Positions 20,102 through 32,336 are shown, counted from the first letter of the stretch. The stretch is DNA of 64,000 nt from Hyphomicrobium sp. (GCA_022843145.1 JALHOF010000016.1:23275-87274), one strand, 5' to 3'. The notes: generated by a model not told the origin, from the sequence alone. Translations and numbers: made by a program.

Positions 20102-21679
20102 TTACTCCCACTCGATCGTGCCGGGAGGTTTCGAGGTGATGTCGTAGACGACACGGTTGATGCCCTTGACCTCGTTGATGAGGCGGGTTGCCGTGCGGCC
20201 CAGGAATTCGTGGCTGAAGTCGAAGTAGTCGGCGGTCATGCCGTCGACGGAGGTAACGGCGCGAAGTGCGAGCACATGATCATAGGTGCGTCCGTCGCCC
20301 ATGACACCGACCGTACGCACCGGCAACAGCACGGCGAACGCCTGCCAGATCTTGTCGTAGAGCCCCGCCTTGCGAATCTCGTCGAGATAGATCGCATCGG
20401 CCTTGCGCAGGATATCGAGCTTCTCGCCCGTGATCTCGCCGGGAATGCGGATGGCTAAACCGGGACCTGGAAATGGATGACGGCCGACGAAGACCTCTGG
20501 CAACCCCAGTTCGCGGCCGAGCGCGCGCACCTCGTCCTTAAAAAGTTCGCGCAGCGGCTCGACGAGCTTCATGTTCATGCGCTCGGGCAGACCGCCGACG
20601 TTGTGGTGCGACTTGATCGTCACCGACGGTCCGCCAGAGAACGACACGCTCTCGATCACGTCCGGGTAGAGCGTCCCCTGCGCAAGAAAATCGGCGCCGC
20701 CAATTCTTTTCGCTTCGGCCTCGAAAACCTCGATGAAATGCTTTCCGATCGTCTTACGCTTCTGCTCGGGATCGGAGATTCCAGCCAACGCGCCGAGGAA
20801 CTGCTCCGATGCATTGACGTGAACAAGCGGAATGTTGTGATGATCGCGGAACAGACCGACGACCTCCGTCGCTTCGGCATGACGCATCAAGCCATGATCG
20901 ACGAACACGCACGTGAGCTGATCGCCGATCGCCTCGTGGATCAGAACGGCTGCCACCGCACTATCGACGCCGCCCGACAATCCGCAAATGACCCGGCCTT
21001 TGCCGACCTGCGCGCGGATCTTGGCGATCATTTCGCGGCGATAGGCCGACATGGTCCAGTCCGACTTGAGGCCGGCGATCTTGTGGACGAAGTTCGAGAG
21101 CAGCTTTGCGCCGTCGGGCGTGTGTACCACTTCAGGATGGAACATCGTGGTGTAGATGCGCCGCGCCTCATCGGTCGCCACCGCGAAGGGAGCGTTCTCG
21201 CTCACCGCCTTGATCGTGAAGCCAGCCGGCATCCGCGTCACACGATCCCCGTGACTCATCCAAACGGGATAGCGGCCGCCAACCTCCCAGACTCCGTCGA
21301 ACAGCGCGCTGCGCTCCTTGATCTCGACGTCGGCGCGTCCGAACTCAGCCGCGTGGCCGCCCTCGACCGTTCCGCCGAGCTGCACGGCCGTCGTCTGCTG
21401 GCCATAGCAGATCGACAGGATCGGCACGCCTGCATCGAACACCGCAGCCGGCGCGCGCGGACTGGCCGCGTCGAGCACGGAGGCAGGCCCGCCGGACAGG
21501 ATGACCGCTTTCGGCTGCAGCTTTGCAAAGGCCACTTCGGCCGACTGGAACGGATGGATCTCGCAGTAAACGCCGGCTTCGCGCACGCGCCGCGCGATGA
21601 GCTGCGTGACCTGGCTGCCGAAATCGATGATGAGGACGCTGTCTGTCGCGGGGCGGACGGTCATGGGGCTTGCGGTCAT
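20102..21679 (-). CDS. guaA: GMP synthase (glutamine-hydrolysing)
   Basis: Converts XMP to GMP with glutamine nitrogen, the last step of guanine nucleotide synthesis. The 525-residue protein has an N-terminal class I glutamine amidotransferase domain with the nucleophile Cys in SICYGQQ and the His/Glu pair in FHPEVVHT. The ATP pyrophosphatase domain starts with the P-loop GLSGGVDS, and the C-terminal dimerisation domain ends in KPPGTIEWE, the invariant family terminus. guaB lies about 5.4 kb away on the same strand, so the two are not one operon here. The alternative ATG five codons in (MTVRPATD) is possible. Confidence 0.97.
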   Translation of the reverse strand: MTASPMTVRPATDSVLIIDFGSQVTQLIARRVREAGVYCEIHPFQSAEVAFAKLQPKAVILSGGPASVLDAASPRAPAAVFDAGVPILSICYGQQTTAVQLGGTVEGGHAAEFGRADVEIKERSALFDGVWEVGGRYPVWMSHGDRVTRMPAGFTIKAVSENAPFAVATDEARRIYTTMFHPEVVHTPDGAKLLSNFVHKIAGLKSDWTMSAYRREMIAKIRAQVGKGRVICGLSGGVDSAVAAVLIHEAIGDQLTCVFVDHGLMRHAEATEVVGLFRDHHNIPLVHVNASEQFLGALAGISDPEQKRKTIGKHFIEVFEAEAKRIGGADFLAQGTLYPDVIESVSFSGGPSVTIKSHHNVGGLPERMNMKLVEPLRELFKDEVRALGRELGLPEVFVGRHPFPGPGLAIRIPGEITGEKLDILRKADAIYLDEIRKAGLYDKIWQAFAVLLPVRTVGVMGDGRTYDHVLALRAVTSVDGMTADYFDFSHEFLGRTATRLINEVKGINRVVYDITSKPPGTIEWE

Positions 21680-21908
21680 GGATCGGGGACGCTCCGGGCG
21701 TGGGCACGGGAGGATCGGCGCGGGCCTTGCCTCGTTCGATGGGGTAGATCACCCTGCCGGGAGAGCGTCAAGCCGACCGTCCGCCTCATGCACGCTCGCG
21801 TTGCGGAGCCCGATTGGCCGCCCGAGCCGAACGTAGCGGCAATCGCGGGCTTTGCCGATCCGCGCGAACATGCTCCAACTCGGCAGGATCGGGGAGAGGG
21901 GCCGCAGC

Positions 21909-22655
21909 ATGTCGACCATCAGCGTCTGGACCGTTTTTGCCGCGGCCATGCTGACCGCCGTCGCGACAGGCCTTGGCGCGCTGCCGTTTGTGTTCGTGCG
22001 TGCGCTGAGACCTTATTGGATTTCGATCGCCAACGCCGCGGCCGCCGGCCTGATGCTCGCCGCCACGCACGGCCTCGTCGCCGAGGGCGTCGAGCTCAAT
22101 AGCCAGAGACTTGTTCTCGGTATCGTCCTCGGCCTCGCCGGTATTCTCGGCGCCCGCCACATGCTCGGCGACGGCGGCGAAATCGAAATCGCGAGCCTCA
22201 AGGGTTTGGATGCCAAAAAGGCGTTCCTCATCATCGCCGTGATGACCGCGCACTCGTTCGCGGAGGGCGTCGGCGTCGGCGTGTCGTTCGGCGGATCCAA
22301 CGAACTGGCGACTTTCATCACCACCGCCATCGCTATTCACAACATACCCGAGGGGCTCGCCATCGCACTCGTGCTGATCCCGCGTGGTACGCCGGTCTGG
22401 CAGGCGGCGCTGTGGGCCATCTTCACCAGCCTGCCGCAACCCATCGCCGCCGTTCCGGCATTTCTCGCCGTGTCGACGTTCGCGCCGCTGCTGCCGATCG
22501 GTTTCGGCATAGCCGCCGGCGCGATGATGTGGATGGTGTTCGCCGAGTTGATCCCCGACGCTAACAAGAACGCGCCGGCGAACGCAGTTGCCGTGACTAT
22601 CACGCTCGCCTTCGCAGCGATGATCGCGTTTCAGTATCTCGTGCTGAAAGGGTAA
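21909..22655 (+). CDS. ZIP-family divalent metal transporter
   Basis: A 248-residue inner-membrane protein with about eight hydrophobic segments. The two hallmark metal-site helices are present: MTAHSFAEGVGVGVSF (TM4, HSxxEG) and AIHNIPEGLAIALVL (TM5, HNxPEG). ZIP carriers bring zinc, iron or manganese into the cytoplasm; the substrate is not evident from sequence. Start ATG 21909 follows a purine-rich GGGGAGAGG. It is divergent from guaA and convergent with the TspO gene, which ends six bases away. Confidence 0.9.
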   Translation: MSTISVWTVFAAAMLTAVATGLGALPFVFVRALRPYWISIANAAAAGLMLAATHGLVAEGVELNSQRLVLGIVLGLAGILGARHMLGDGGEIEIASLKGLDAKKAFLIIAVMTAHSFAEGVGVGVSFGGSNELATFITTAIAIHNIPEGLAIALVLIPRGTPVWQAALWAIFTSLPQPIAAVPAFLAVSTFAPLLPIGFGIAAGAMMWMVFAELIPDANKNAPANAVAVTITLAFAAMIAFQYLVLKG

Positions 22656-22661
22656 GGCCGC

Positions 22662-23114
22662 TCAACCGTTCCAGCGCCAGATGACGTAGTTCAGCGCCCC
22701 GGCATAGCTGACCCAGACGAGATAGGGCGCAAACAACAGCGCCGCCGTCCGATCGACCGGGAGCGCGAGTACAATGAAAGCGGCGACCGTCACCCACATT
22801 GCGATGAGATCGGCGAGTGCCCAGCCGATCTCTTTTTGCCCGAACATGATCCACGACCACGCGGCATTGAAGACGAGGCCCAATCCCCAGACCATCAATG
22901 CGGGTCCAACGCCTTCCGCCTGCCATACCCGCCATCCCGCGACGGCGATCATGATGTAGAGAATGGTCCACGCGATCGGGAACAGCCACTTGGGCGGCGT
23001 CCACCACGGCTTGGTCAGGGTCTCATACCAGGGCCCCGGCATGAATTGTGATCCGGTCACCGCCGCAAGCGAGACGATGCCGAAAAAGACGACCAGCGAA
23101 ACGACGTTCGACAT
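22662..23114 (-). CDS. tspO: TspO/MBR family tryptophan-rich sensory protein
   Basis: A 150-residue integral membrane protein with five helices and many Trp/Pro residues: the family signature WYETLTKPWWTPPKWLFPIAW, FNAAWSWIMFGQKEIG and the C-terminal WVSYAGALNYVIWRWN. TspO proteins bind porphyrins and cholesterol-like ligands, and in photosynthetic alphaproteobacteria they modulate pigment gene expression in response to oxygen. No pigment genes are visible nearby, so its role here is open. Confidence 0.93.
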   Translation of the reverse strand: MSNVVSLVVFFGIVSLAAVTGSQFMPGPWYETLTKPWWTPPKWLFPIAWTILYIMIAVAGWRVWQAEGVGPALMVWGLGLVFNAAWSWIMFGQKEIGWALADLIAMWVTVAAFIVLALPVDRTAALLFAPYLVWVSYAGALNYVIWRWNG

Positions 23115-23184
23115 TGCGGGGTATCATCCTGAAGTGTCCACTCAGACATAACGGCGGCCGTCGCAAACTGGATCTTGGCAGTAC

Positions 23185-25155
23185 TCAGTTGCCGCCGTTC
23201 GGCTTCTCACCGACAATCCCGCTCGCCATCGCCGGCTGAACCTGTGCTCGCGCCACGACGCCGAGCCTTTCCACCGCGGATTGCAGGATCTGCGCGAGCA
23301 TGTCCGTATAGCGGAGACCTTGGAAACCAGCCATGAGGTTCAACTTGCCATCCCAGCACCAGCCGGGATTCGGATTGACTTCCAATAACTTGATCTCCCC
23401 CTTCGCGTCGGCGCGGAAATCGAAGCGGGCGTAGTCGCGGCAGCCGAGGCGTTCGAACAAACGCGACGAATGCTCCACGAGTTGCTGCTGCGCAAGCTCG
23501 GACAACTGCGCCTCGCGATAGCGGATCGCCGTCCAGTACGGACTCTCCGGCTCCCATTTCGATTCGTATCCGAGAATGCGCGGCAATGCCGGGTCGAGCT
23601 TGGAATAATCGACCTCCAGGATCGGCAGCGCCCGGAGGCCGAAATCCGGATTGCCGATCATGCCAACGGAGTATTCGCCACCGGTCAAATACTCCTGCAC
23701 GAGCACCCCGCGCTTCGGAAACTCGGTGCGCAGCTTGTCGAGGTAGTCGAGCAGCGACTTCTCGTTGCTGACGACGGCATCTTTCGTGATGCCTTGCGAA
23801 CTGTCACCTGTGTTCGGCTTGAGGATGGCGGGGAACACGCCAGGCAACGTCGCGCCCTGATCGCCGGGGCGGACATACGTTTCGAGCGGGACCGGCACGT
23901 CGAGCGTCATCGCGATCGCGCGCACGAGGCCCTTGTCATAGCAGGTGGCCAACGATGACGGCGCGCCGCCCGTGTAGGGAAGCCCGAGGATCTCCAGCAT
24001 CGAAGGGACGTGAAGTTCCTTCAGCGGGTCGTTGTTGAAGCCTTCGTCACAGAGATTGAAAACGAGGTCTGTCCGCAGTTCTCCGAGATCGCGTTCCAGC
24101 GTCTTGTGATTATCGAGATAGCGGAACGCATATTGCGGCAGTTCGGACAACGCATCCTTCAAGCGCCGGATGGTCTCGATGTCTTCGGGATTGAATGCGC
24201 CCCCGCGCTTCACCGTATCGGGGAGACGCGGATCGCCCAGAAGAACCGTGACGTCGATCTTCTGCAGTTTACCTTTCGGCTTCTTCGCCGGAAGCTGCGG
24301 GGCGTCGGCCGAGATCAGCATGCGCCTCGCCATCATGCCGAGATCCTGATCGCGATCCGAGATGCTCTCGGTCATCCCGTGATGGCGCACGTTACGGAAA
24401 CCGCATTTCTCCAGAAGCTTGCCGATCGTCTCCTTCGTGTAGAGCCGCTCGGCGTAAAACTGGTCGGCGATAACGCCGGTTTCGTCGTGAACGATCACCT
24501 CGCGAGAGATCAGCCGGTCGCGGTCGGCCGATAGGGACCGTTCGCGGCAAACGAAGTGGTGTTCGTCGATCCACTCCCACGACCGTCGCTCGAATTGGTC
24601 TGCCATATAGGCGCCGTCCGTGATGTCGAGCACGAGTTGCCCCGACGGCCGCAGGATCTTGCCCACGGCCGACAATACCTTCTCGTCGTCCTTCTTGTTC
24701 GAGAAATAGCCGAACGAATTGCCCATGATCGCGACGCAGTCGAACGTGCTGTCGGGAAGCCGCGGATTGCGGGCGTCGCCTTCCTTGAACGCGACCTGCA
24801 AACCCTCGCCCTGCGCGCGCTTCTTGGCGAGCCGGATCAAATAGCGCGAACGATCGACGCCTGACACGTTCTTGAAGCCGCGTCGGGCAAGTTCGAGACA
24901 ATGACGGCCCTGGCCGCAGCACAGATCGAGGATCTGGCTCGTCGGTCCGATCGCCGCGGCCGCGATAATGAAATCGACATCGCGGCGCGTGTTCTCCACG
25001 TTCTCGACGACGTCGCCGTCGGTCTTAACGTAGAGCGCATTGAAGAGCTTGCGCCACCATTCAGCGGGAAGATGCTGCTCGAGGTCGGCGACGGGGCCGA
25101 GGCAGGAGCGGGGCGATGGACGCTTAGGCTTCTTCGCCTTGGGCGCTGTTGCCAT
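23185..25155 (-). CDS. Methyltransferase fused to a D-Ala-D-Ala-ligase-like ATP-grasp domain
   Basis: A 656-residue two-domain enzyme. Residues about 30-270 form a class I SAM methyltransferase (ILDLCCGQGRHCLELA as motif I, followed by VSGVDRS and FDCVAIMGNSFGYF). From about 300 a D-alanine-D-alanine-ligase-like ATP-grasp domain follows, with DLVFNLCDEGF, LPYTGG, ILKPNTGDSSQGI, and the metal-binding LLEVNPNPGWCWDGK near the end. An ATP-grasp ligase and an N- or O-methyltransferase in one chain suggest ordered synthesis of a methylated peptide-like small molecule, but no substrate can be read. ATG 25155 was chosen as the first Met before conserved sequence. It appears monocistronic. Confidence 0.8.
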   Translation of the reverse strand: MATAPKAKKPKRPSPRSCLGPVADLEQHLPAEWWRKLFNALYVKTDGDVVENVENTRRDVDFIIAAAAIGPTSQILDLCCGQGRHCLELARRGFKNVSGVDRSRYLIRLAKKRAQGEGLQVAFKEGDARNPRLPDSTFDCVAIMGNSFGYFSNKKDDEKVLSAVGKILRPSGQLVLDITDGAYMADQFERRSWEWIDEHHFVCRERSLSADRDRLISREVIVHDETGVIADQFYAERLYTKETIGKLLEKCGFRNVRHHGMTESISDRDQDLGMMARRMLISADAPQLPAKKPKGKLQKIDVTVLLGDPRLPDTVKRGGAFNPEDIETIRRLKDALSELPQYAFRYLDNHKTLERDLGELRTDLVFNLCDEGFNNDPLKELHVPSMLEILGLPYTGGAPSSLATCYDKGLVRAIAMTLDVPVPLETYVRPGDQGATLPGVFPAILKPNTGDSSQGITKDAVVSNEKSLLDYLDKLRTEFPKRGVLVQEYLTGGEYSVGMIGNPDFGLRALPILEVDYSKLDPALPRILGYESKWEPESPYWTAIRYREAQLSELAQQQLVEHSSRLFERLGCRDYARFDFRADAKGEIKLLEVNPNPGWCWDGKLNLMAGFQGLRYTDMLAQILQSAVERLGVVARAQVQPAMASGIVGEKPNGGN

Positions 25156-25380
25156 GTTGGACGCGATGTCCCAATGCCGGCCGGCTCTGTCCGGTCTCAT
25201 CCGAGAGAGGCCGCGCCACTGGCAGCGGCGTTGCTCTCGTCCGACCAGCCGCCGGGCGCGATCCGAGGCCCCTGTTGGCCTCTTCAGCGGCGGATGCTTA
25301 TCCCGGTGCAACGCGTTGGCAAGAGCCGTTTCAGCAGTTGTCCTCTGCCAATTCCGGCACTGCGGCATCCATGCACCAGC

Positions 25381-26673
25381 TTAACCGCCGTGCTGCAATG
25401 TTGCACAGTAGAAGCCATCGGTACCGTGCGAGCCCGGCGTGAGCAGTAAACCGTCGTCGCGGCCGTCGGCCGAGCGCGGCGCTTCCCCGCCGATCCGGGC
25501 ACGCCAGACGTCGGCATAGGGCTCGATGCGGAATTCCGGTGCGCCCGCGATAAACGCGGCGATGCGCCCACCGTTCTCCTCGGGCAGCAGCGAGCACGTG
25601 ACATAGACGATCCGGCCTCCCGGCTTGACCAGCGAGCCTGCCGTCTTCAGCACCGCCAACTGCTCCGACTGCCTCTGCTCGAGACTCTGTGGGCGCAGCT
25701 TCCACTTGGCTTCGGGCCGCCTCCGCCAGACGCCGGTCCCGGTGCACGGCGCATCCACCAGCACGAGATCGAAGCGCGCTCCGAGCGCCGACAGCGCCTT
25801 GTGATCGCCGCCGCGCAGCACCTGCACGTTGCGCACGCCTGCGCGCTTCACCCGTTCGAAGATCGGCTTCAGCCGCTGCCGGTCCTCGTCGTAGGCGTAT
25901 ATCTGGCCGGTGTTCTGCATATTCGCTGCCAGGGCCAGGGTCTTGCCGCCGGCTCCGGCGCACAAGTCGAGAACCTGGAGGCGGGGTTCGCTGCCGGCCA
26001 GCAGTGAGACGATCTGCGATCCCTCGTCCTGAACCTCGAACCACCCGGCCTGGAACGCAGCTTCGGCCTGCAGGTTCGGCGTACGCGCCGTCCCGATGGG
26101 CGGAGGCACGCGAACGCCGACCGGCGACATCGTCGTCTCGGCGGCGCCGAACTCGACCAGCGCCTTGAGCACCTTCTCGCGCGTCGCCTTGAGCGTATTG
26201 ATGCGGAGATCGGCCGGTGCGCGCTCGGCAAGTTTCTGGCCTTCCGTCACTGCGTTCGCGCCGAACGTCTCGACGAAACTCGGCCACAGCCATTCCGGCA
26301 CATCGGCGCGCACGTGGTCGGGCGCATCGGCGAGCGCGCGAGAGAGGCCCTCCGTCTCGAGATCCGATAACGGTTCGAGCGCGTGCGGTGCGCCGCTGCA
26401 TGCCGTGGCAATGGCTTCCGACGACAACCCGAGCGCCGACGTCGCCGCCCCGATCGCGAGCGCGCGCGGGGCATCCGAACCGAGCGCCCAGGCGATCGAT
26501 GCGCGCCGGCGGAGCGCATCGTAAACGACGCCGCCGATGGCGTTGCGATCGCCCGATCCAGCGAAGCGATGCGCTTTGCCCCAATCGGCGAGCGCAAGAG
26601 CTGCCGGGCGATGCCGGTTCAGGATCTCGTCGAGAATGTCTTCGGCGGCCTTGAGCCGCGCACCGGGTTGCAT
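25381..26673 (-). CDS. RsmB-like rRNA (cytosine-5) methyltransferase
   Basis: A 430-residue NOL1/NOP2/Sun family enzyme. An N-terminal NusB-like helical domain (about 1-135) is followed by the RNA-binding LRINTLKATRE segment and a SAM-binding fold (VLDLCAGAGGKTLALA). Both catalytic cysteines are present: VDAPCTGTGVWRRRPEAKW and YVTCSLLPEENG. RsmB makes m5C967 in 16S rRNA; paralogues with other targets exist, so the symbol is withheld. The start codon lies one base beyond the stop of the MAPEG gene, indicating translational coupling. Confidence 0.88.
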   Translation of the reverse strand: MQPGARLKAAEDILDEILNRHRPAALALADWGKAHRFAGSGDRNAIGGVVYDALRRRASIAWALGSDAPRALAIGAATSALGLSSEAIATACSGAPHALEPLSDLETEGLSRALADAPDHVRADVPEWLWPSFVETFGANAVTEGQKLAERAPADLRINTLKATREKVLKALVEFGAAETTMSPVGVRVPPPIGTARTPNLQAEAAFQAGWFEVQDEGSQIVSLLAGSEPRLQVLDLCAGAGGKTLALAANMQNTGQIYAYDEDRQRLKPIFERVKRAGVRNVQVLRGGDHKALSALGARFDLVLVDAPCTGTGVWRRRPEAKWKLRPQSLEQRQSEQLAVLKTAGSLVKPGGRIVYVTCSLLPEENGGRIAAFIAGAPEFRIEPYADVWRARIGGEAPRSADGRDDGLLLTPGSHGTDGFYCATLQHGG

Positions 26674-26674
26674 C

Positions 26675-27112
26675 TCAGACGAGCCCCGCCGACAGAGTGC
26701 GCCAGCCGAGCAGCGTCCACATCGCGGTCAACACGGCGACGCCCGCTAGGAATCCGATGAAACGCGGCTTCACCCGGTTGTGCCCGGTGTGAATGAAGGT
26801 GTGGACGACGCGCGTCGCGACAAACGCGAGCGCGAGCAGAACCATGGCAACGTCGACCGCGCGCGTGATCAGCGCGAAGGCCGCTGCGGCATAGAACAGC
26901 ACCGGCATCTCGAACTGGCTGGCGTAATTGTTCTGGGCCTTGCGCGCCTCGTCGCTCCAGTCGGCTGCAGTCGCGAGTGCCACGTCGTCCATGCGCTGGC
27001 GGCGATCGCGCATCGACCGCGCCCGTGCCCGGCCCATGTGGACCATGACGACGAGCGTGAGCAGCACCTGCGCCAGCACCGGCACGAGGATGAGATTCTG
27101 ATCCAAACGCAT
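26675..27112 (-). CDS. MAPEG family membrane protein
   Basis: A 145-residue four-helix membrane protein. The middle carries the family motif region NNYASQFEMPVLFY and THTFIHTGHNRVKPRF-like sequence (VVHTFIHTGHNRVKPR). MAPEG proteins are trimeric enzymes acting on lipids or xenobiotics with glutathione; bacterial members of this length are mostly uncharacterised. It sits between guaB (upstream on this strand, 15 bases) and the rsmB-like gene, so the three may share a transcript. Confidence 0.85.
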   Translation of the reverse strand: MRLDQNLILVPVLAQVLLTLVVMVHMGRARARSMRDRRQRMDDVALATAADWSDEARKAQNNYASQFEMPVLFYAAAAFALITRAVDVAMVLLALAFVATRVVHTFIHTGHNRVKPRFIGFLAGVAVLTAMWTLLGWRTLSAGLV

Positions 27113-27127
27113 GACTTTCTGTGGGCC

Positions 27128-28696
<1,569 letters not shown>

Positions 28697-28815
28697 TCAC
28701 CAAGGTCCAGGGAGTGGAAGGTGCCCTGGCCGCGATCGCCCGGTCTGCGGCGATTGGCTTCTGCGGCGTTGCTCCCCGAAAAGGCGGAACGGCCGGTCCT
28801 CCGACCGTCGAAGCG

Positions 28816-29595
28816 TTACTCGACGGGCTTTTCACCCCGGAATTCCGTCGCCAGCACGTAGAGTTCGGCCGAATCGGAGCGGCTCGCCGGCGGCTTCACA
28901 TGCCGCACCGTGCCGAAATTCCTCTTCAGGACATCGAGCAACTCGCGCGCCGTGCCTCCCTGGAACACCTTGCACAGAAACACACCCCCCGGTGCGAGCA
29001 CGTCGCAGGCGAAGTGCGCGGCCTGTTCGGCCAGTCCCATGATGCGCAGGTGATCCGTCCTCGTGTGACCCACGGTCGGCGCGGCCATGTCCGACAACAC
29101 CACGTCCGCACCGCCGCCGCGCAACAGCGCCTTGAGTTTTGCCTCGGCCGTAGGGTCCGTGAAATCGAGCATCACGATCTCGACGCCCGGAAGTGGCTCG
29201 ACGCCGAGATAGTCGATGGCCACGACCTGACCACGACCCGCGCCCGCCCCGACGATCGACCGCACGCGGTCGGCGGCGATCTGGCTCCATCCGCCGGGAG
29301 CGGCACCGAGATCGACGACGCGCTGTCCGGGCTTCAGGAATTTGTACTTGTCGTCGATCTCGCTCAGCTTGTAGGCGGCGCGCGAGCGCATGCCCTCGCG
29401 TTTCGATGCCTGGACGTAGGGATCGTTCAACTGGCGTTCCAGCCAGCGCGTCGAGGACGTCTTGCGCTTCTTGGCGGTTTTGACCCGCACGCGGAGTTGG
29501 CGCTGACCGCCGCCCGGCCCGCTACCCTGTCCGCTGCTGCTGCCGGATGCGCCCGCACCCTTCGCGGCGCCCTTCGCCGGCTTCTTCACGGTCAT
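28816..29595 (-). CDS. rlmE: 23S rRNA 2'-O-methyltransferase, RrmJ/FtsJ family
   Basis: Methylates U2552 of 23S rRNA during late 50S assembly. The 259-residue protein starts at ATG 29595 with a Gly/Lys-rich leader, then the RNA-binding [20 protein letters not shown] motif [15 protein letters not shown], and the K-D-K-E catalytic set: Lys in RAAYKL, Asp in VVLSDMAAP, Lys in FLCKVFQG and Glu in SAELYVLA. Its start overlaps the end of the Ppx/GppA gene by four bases (ATGA), so the two are translationally coupled. Confidence 0.93.
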   Translation of the reverse strand: MTVKKPAKGAAKGAGASGSSSGQGSGPGGGQRQLRVRVKTAKKRKTSSTRWLERQLNDPYVQASKREGMRSRAAYKLSEIDDKYKFLKPGQRVVDLGAAPGGWSQIAADRVRSIVGAGAGRGQVVAIDYLGVEPLPGVEIVMLDFTDPTAEAKLKALLRGGGADVVLSDMAAPTVGHTRTDHLRIMGLAEQAAHFACDVLAPGGVFLCKVFQGGTARELLDVLKRNFGTVRHVKPPASRSDSAELYVLATEFRGEKPVE

Positions 29596-30695
29596 CGTCC
29601 GCCTCGCCCGCGATGCCGCCGGCGACGGCCAACCCTGTGCACGCCGTCTTCCGACATCAACGTCATCAGAATACCTTCCCGCAACCCGCGATCTGCCACC
29701 CGCAGCCGCTCGCACGGCCACATCCGCAACAACGCCTCGAGGATCGCGCACCCCGCCAGCACGAGATCGGCGCGGTCGCGTCCGATACACGGCTCCGCCA
29801 CGCGCTCTTCGTAGGTCTGTCCGAGCAGACCGCCGGTGACGCGGTTGACATCGGCGACATCGAGCCAGCAGCCGTCGACCTTCGACCGGTCGTATCTCTC
29901 AAGACCGAGTTGAATGCCGGCCACCGTGGTGACCGTTCCCGACGTGCCGAGCAGGTGCACGGCGCCTGACAGCGCGCGATCGCGGAACTGCGCCTCGCGC
30001 TCGAACGGCACGATCATCTCGGTGACGTAGGCCACCATCGCCTCGAACTCCACCGGTCCGACATGCCGTCCGCCGAAGCGTTCGGCGAGCGTCACCACGC
30101 CTACCGGAAGCGACGTCCACGCAGCCATGCAGTCGTGCGCGTCGAGACGGGACACGAACGCACCCCGGCCGCCATCGCGGCGCTTGGTGAGATCGAGCCA
30201 GATCAGCTCCGACGAGCCGCCTCCGATATCGAACACCAGAACATAGTCGGTGCTGAAATCGATCAGGGTCGCGCAACCCGATACCGCGAGCCGCGCCTCG
30301 TCCTCGCGCGACAACAGCTCGATGTCGAGACCGAGATCCGCCCGCACCTCATCCAGGAATGCCGCGCCATTTTCCGCGATCCGGCAAGCCTCCGTGGCCA
30401 CCAGCCGCGTCCGGTGCACTTGGGCCCGCGTCAGCTTCGAGGCGCAGATGCGAAGCGCATCCCGCGTGCGCAGCATCGCAGCGTCTGACAGCCGCCCCGT
30501 CTGCGAGACGCCTTCGCCGAGCCGGATGATCCGCGAGAACGCGTCGACAACCCGGAACCCGCGCCGCGACGGACGGGCGAGCAGCAGTCGGCAGTTGTTG
30601 GTTCCGAGATCGAGCGCGCCATAGACCGGTCCGGTATCGGGTGCTCCCCCGCCGTCCCTGTCTCCGACCCGGCTAGAGCCGTTCAGATCTGACAT
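29592..30695 (-). CDS. Ppx/GppA family phosphatase
   Basis: An exopolyphosphatase/guanosine pentaphosphatase with the ASKHA fold. [16 protein letters not shown] is phosphate-binding loop 1, [13 protein letters not shown] is loop 2, and [13 protein letters not shown] closes the active site. It may hydrolyse polyphosphate or pppGpp; the short C-terminus (no HD-like extension) makes it a compact form of about 367 residues from ATG 30695. The frame is open upstream to 30956 through low-complexity Ser/Gly/Arg sequence, so a longer N-terminus cannot be excluded. It is coupled to rlmE through a 4-base overlap. Confidence 0.87.
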   Translation of the reverse strand: MSDLNGSSRVGDRDGGGAPDTGPVYGALDLGTNNCRLLLARPSRRGFRVVDAFSRIIRLGEGVSQTGRLSDAAMLRTRDALRICASKLTRAQVHRTRLVATEACRIAENGAAFLDEVRADLGLDIELLSREDEARLAVSGCATLIDFSTDYVLVFDIGGGSSELIWLDLTKRRDGGRGAFVSRLDAHDCMAAWTSLPVGVVTLAERFGGRHVGPVEFEAMVAYVTEMIVPFEREAQFRDRALSGAVHLLGTSGTVTTVAGIQLGLERYDRSKVDGCWLDVADVNRVTGGLLGQTYEERVAEPCIGRDRADLVLAGCAILEALLRMWPCERLRVADRGLREGILMTLMSEDGVHRVGRRRRHRGRGGR

Positions 30696-31192
30696 TGCGC
30701 CGGCCCGGCCGCTGCCGTGCTGCGAACCGCCGTGGCCCGTCGCCGATGTGCGCCGCGCGCTTCCGTCGTTGGCGGGACCGCCGACGGCCGAGGCATCTCT
30801 CCTGACGCGTTCGGAAGCGATGCTTGGCGGCTCGCCTTGTTCCGATGATGCGTTGCTGACGCCAGGCTTGCCCGCCCGGGCCTGGCCTGAGATAGGGTCA
30901 GTCTGTTGTCTGCGGGGCTCCTCGCTGGAGCCCTCGTGCGGACCGTAACCTTGCACCGAAATTCCCCAGCACCTGGCTTGCAGCTCACACTTGGAGATCC
31001 CGCGACCACGCGAGACACTCCGAAGCGCGAAGCGCCGTCATCAGGCGTCTTCTGGATTGAAGTTGACGAACACTCTATCAGCAAATTCGAACCCGTAAAG
31101 CGCCAGCCACGTCTCCCCCGTGCTTATCGTTGCACGTCGAAAGCGCCGCGATAAACTGAACACGTCGTACTAAAGACTCGGATCGGAAACTC

Positions 31193-32119
31193 ATGTCGCA
31201 AGCACCGTACCTTCGTTTGGCCGGCACTGGACGTGCCCATGCTGTGCGCTGGCGACTGGTCCGCACCAAAATTTCGGTTCTGACGACGTTGCTTTCGCTT
31301 GCGCCCGCGCTCGCTCAAACACCGGCGCCCAATGCGATTGCGCCGCCGCAGCAGGCCACAATAGCGGCCCCGTCGACCGACACCGCACACGGCGTCCAAT
31401 CCGTGGGTACCCGTCTCCTCGCCGCATATCCCGAGCATCTGTCCGGTGTCGACGGAAACGCCCTCGTATGGCGGGACGGAACCCGCATGGCGATCGACGA
31501 CGGTCAAGGTATCAAGCCATTCGATTCGTGGCTGGCGCGCCCTGATCTCGAAGACATGCTGCAGAAGCCTTATCCGAGCGGGGCACCGGATTCGCCACCA
31601 CTCCTGAACGACGATCCCGGCCGCGCCAGGAACGCCGAATTTTTCGACAAGATGTACGGCGACTGCCTGAAGGATCAGGTCGCGCGCCGGTTGGTCGATG
31701 TCGTCTGGCTACCCAAGAAATCCGGCCAGACGTTCAAAGTGACGACGATCAATGGGGTCGCCGCCAAGCTTGACGCCATCAGCCGCGCACTCGACGCATT
31801 GCCGGCCCGGTTCGACGCTTATCTGTCTCCATCAGCGGGCACCTACATCTGTCGCCCAATTGCCGGAACCAATCGCGTCAGTGCCCACGGGCACGGCATT
31901 GCGATCGACATCGCATTGAAGCAGTCAGACTATTGGCGATGGACGAAGCCGGGCCCCGACGGTCGCCATGAGTATCGCAACCGCGTCCCCAAGGAGATCG
32001 TCGATATCTTCGAGGCGCACGGCTTCATCTGGGGGGGACGCTGGTACCACTTCGACACCATGCACTTCGAATACCGGCCTGAACTCTTGCCGGCTTTCAC
32101 GCCGTCCCGGCCCCAATGA
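31193..32119 (+). CDS. Exported M15-type peptidase (D,D-carboxypeptidase-like)
   Basis: A 308-residue protein with a basic N-terminus and a signal-like hydrophobic run (about 27-42, LTTLLSLAPALAQ). The C-terminal half has the M15 zinc motif pattern: SAHGHGIAIDI gives His and Asp ligands six residues apart, and GRWYHFDTMHFEYRPEL supplies the last His ligand. M15 enzymes cleave D-Ala-D-Ala or related peptidoglycan peptides. The middle has two cysteines (YGDCLKDQ and TYICRPI). The unusually long n-region means the true start could be internal. It is the last chromosomal gene before the tRNA and element. Confidence 0.82.
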   Translation: MSQAPYLRLAGTGRAHAVRWRLVRTKISVLTTLLSLAPALAQTPAPNAIAPPQQATIAAPSTDTAHGVQSVGTRLLAAYPEHLSGVDGNALVWRDGTRMAIDDGQGIKPFDSWLARPDLEDMLQKPYPSGAPDSPPLLNDDPGRARNAEFFDKMYGDCLKDQVARRLVDVVWLPKKSGQTFKVTTINGVAAKLDAISRALDALPARFDAYLSPSAGTYICRPIAGTNRVSAHGHGIAIDIALKQSDYWRWTKPGPDGRHEYRNRVPKEIVDIFEAHGFIWGGRWYHFDTMHFEYRPELLPAFTPSRPQ

Positions 32120-32336
32120 CAGAAATCGGCGTCCCGATATTTCCTGCTGAAAGACCTGACAGGGATCGTCGCCAATATGCTGGCGGGATGGACCGTCCGC
32201 CTCGATTGCGGTGGGGTTAGTCTCCGCCGTCAGTATCCCGCTGCCGCATGCGCATCCCTTGCACTGCCGCTGCAAGCCTGTTAGACAGCCCAACTTCGGC
32301 TGCGCCCGAAGCACCGCCCTCTGCGGCGGTCGGCTT

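Noticed and set aside
20477..22102. A 541-residue plus-strand frame across guaA and into the ZIP gene
   Set aside because: guaA on the minus strand is complete and the plus frame overlaps the true start of the ZIP gene in another frame.
23130..23150. TGT-N8-ACA near tspO as a PpsR/CrtJ-type site
   Set aside because: Spacing should be 12, not 8, and no photosynthesis genes are nearby.
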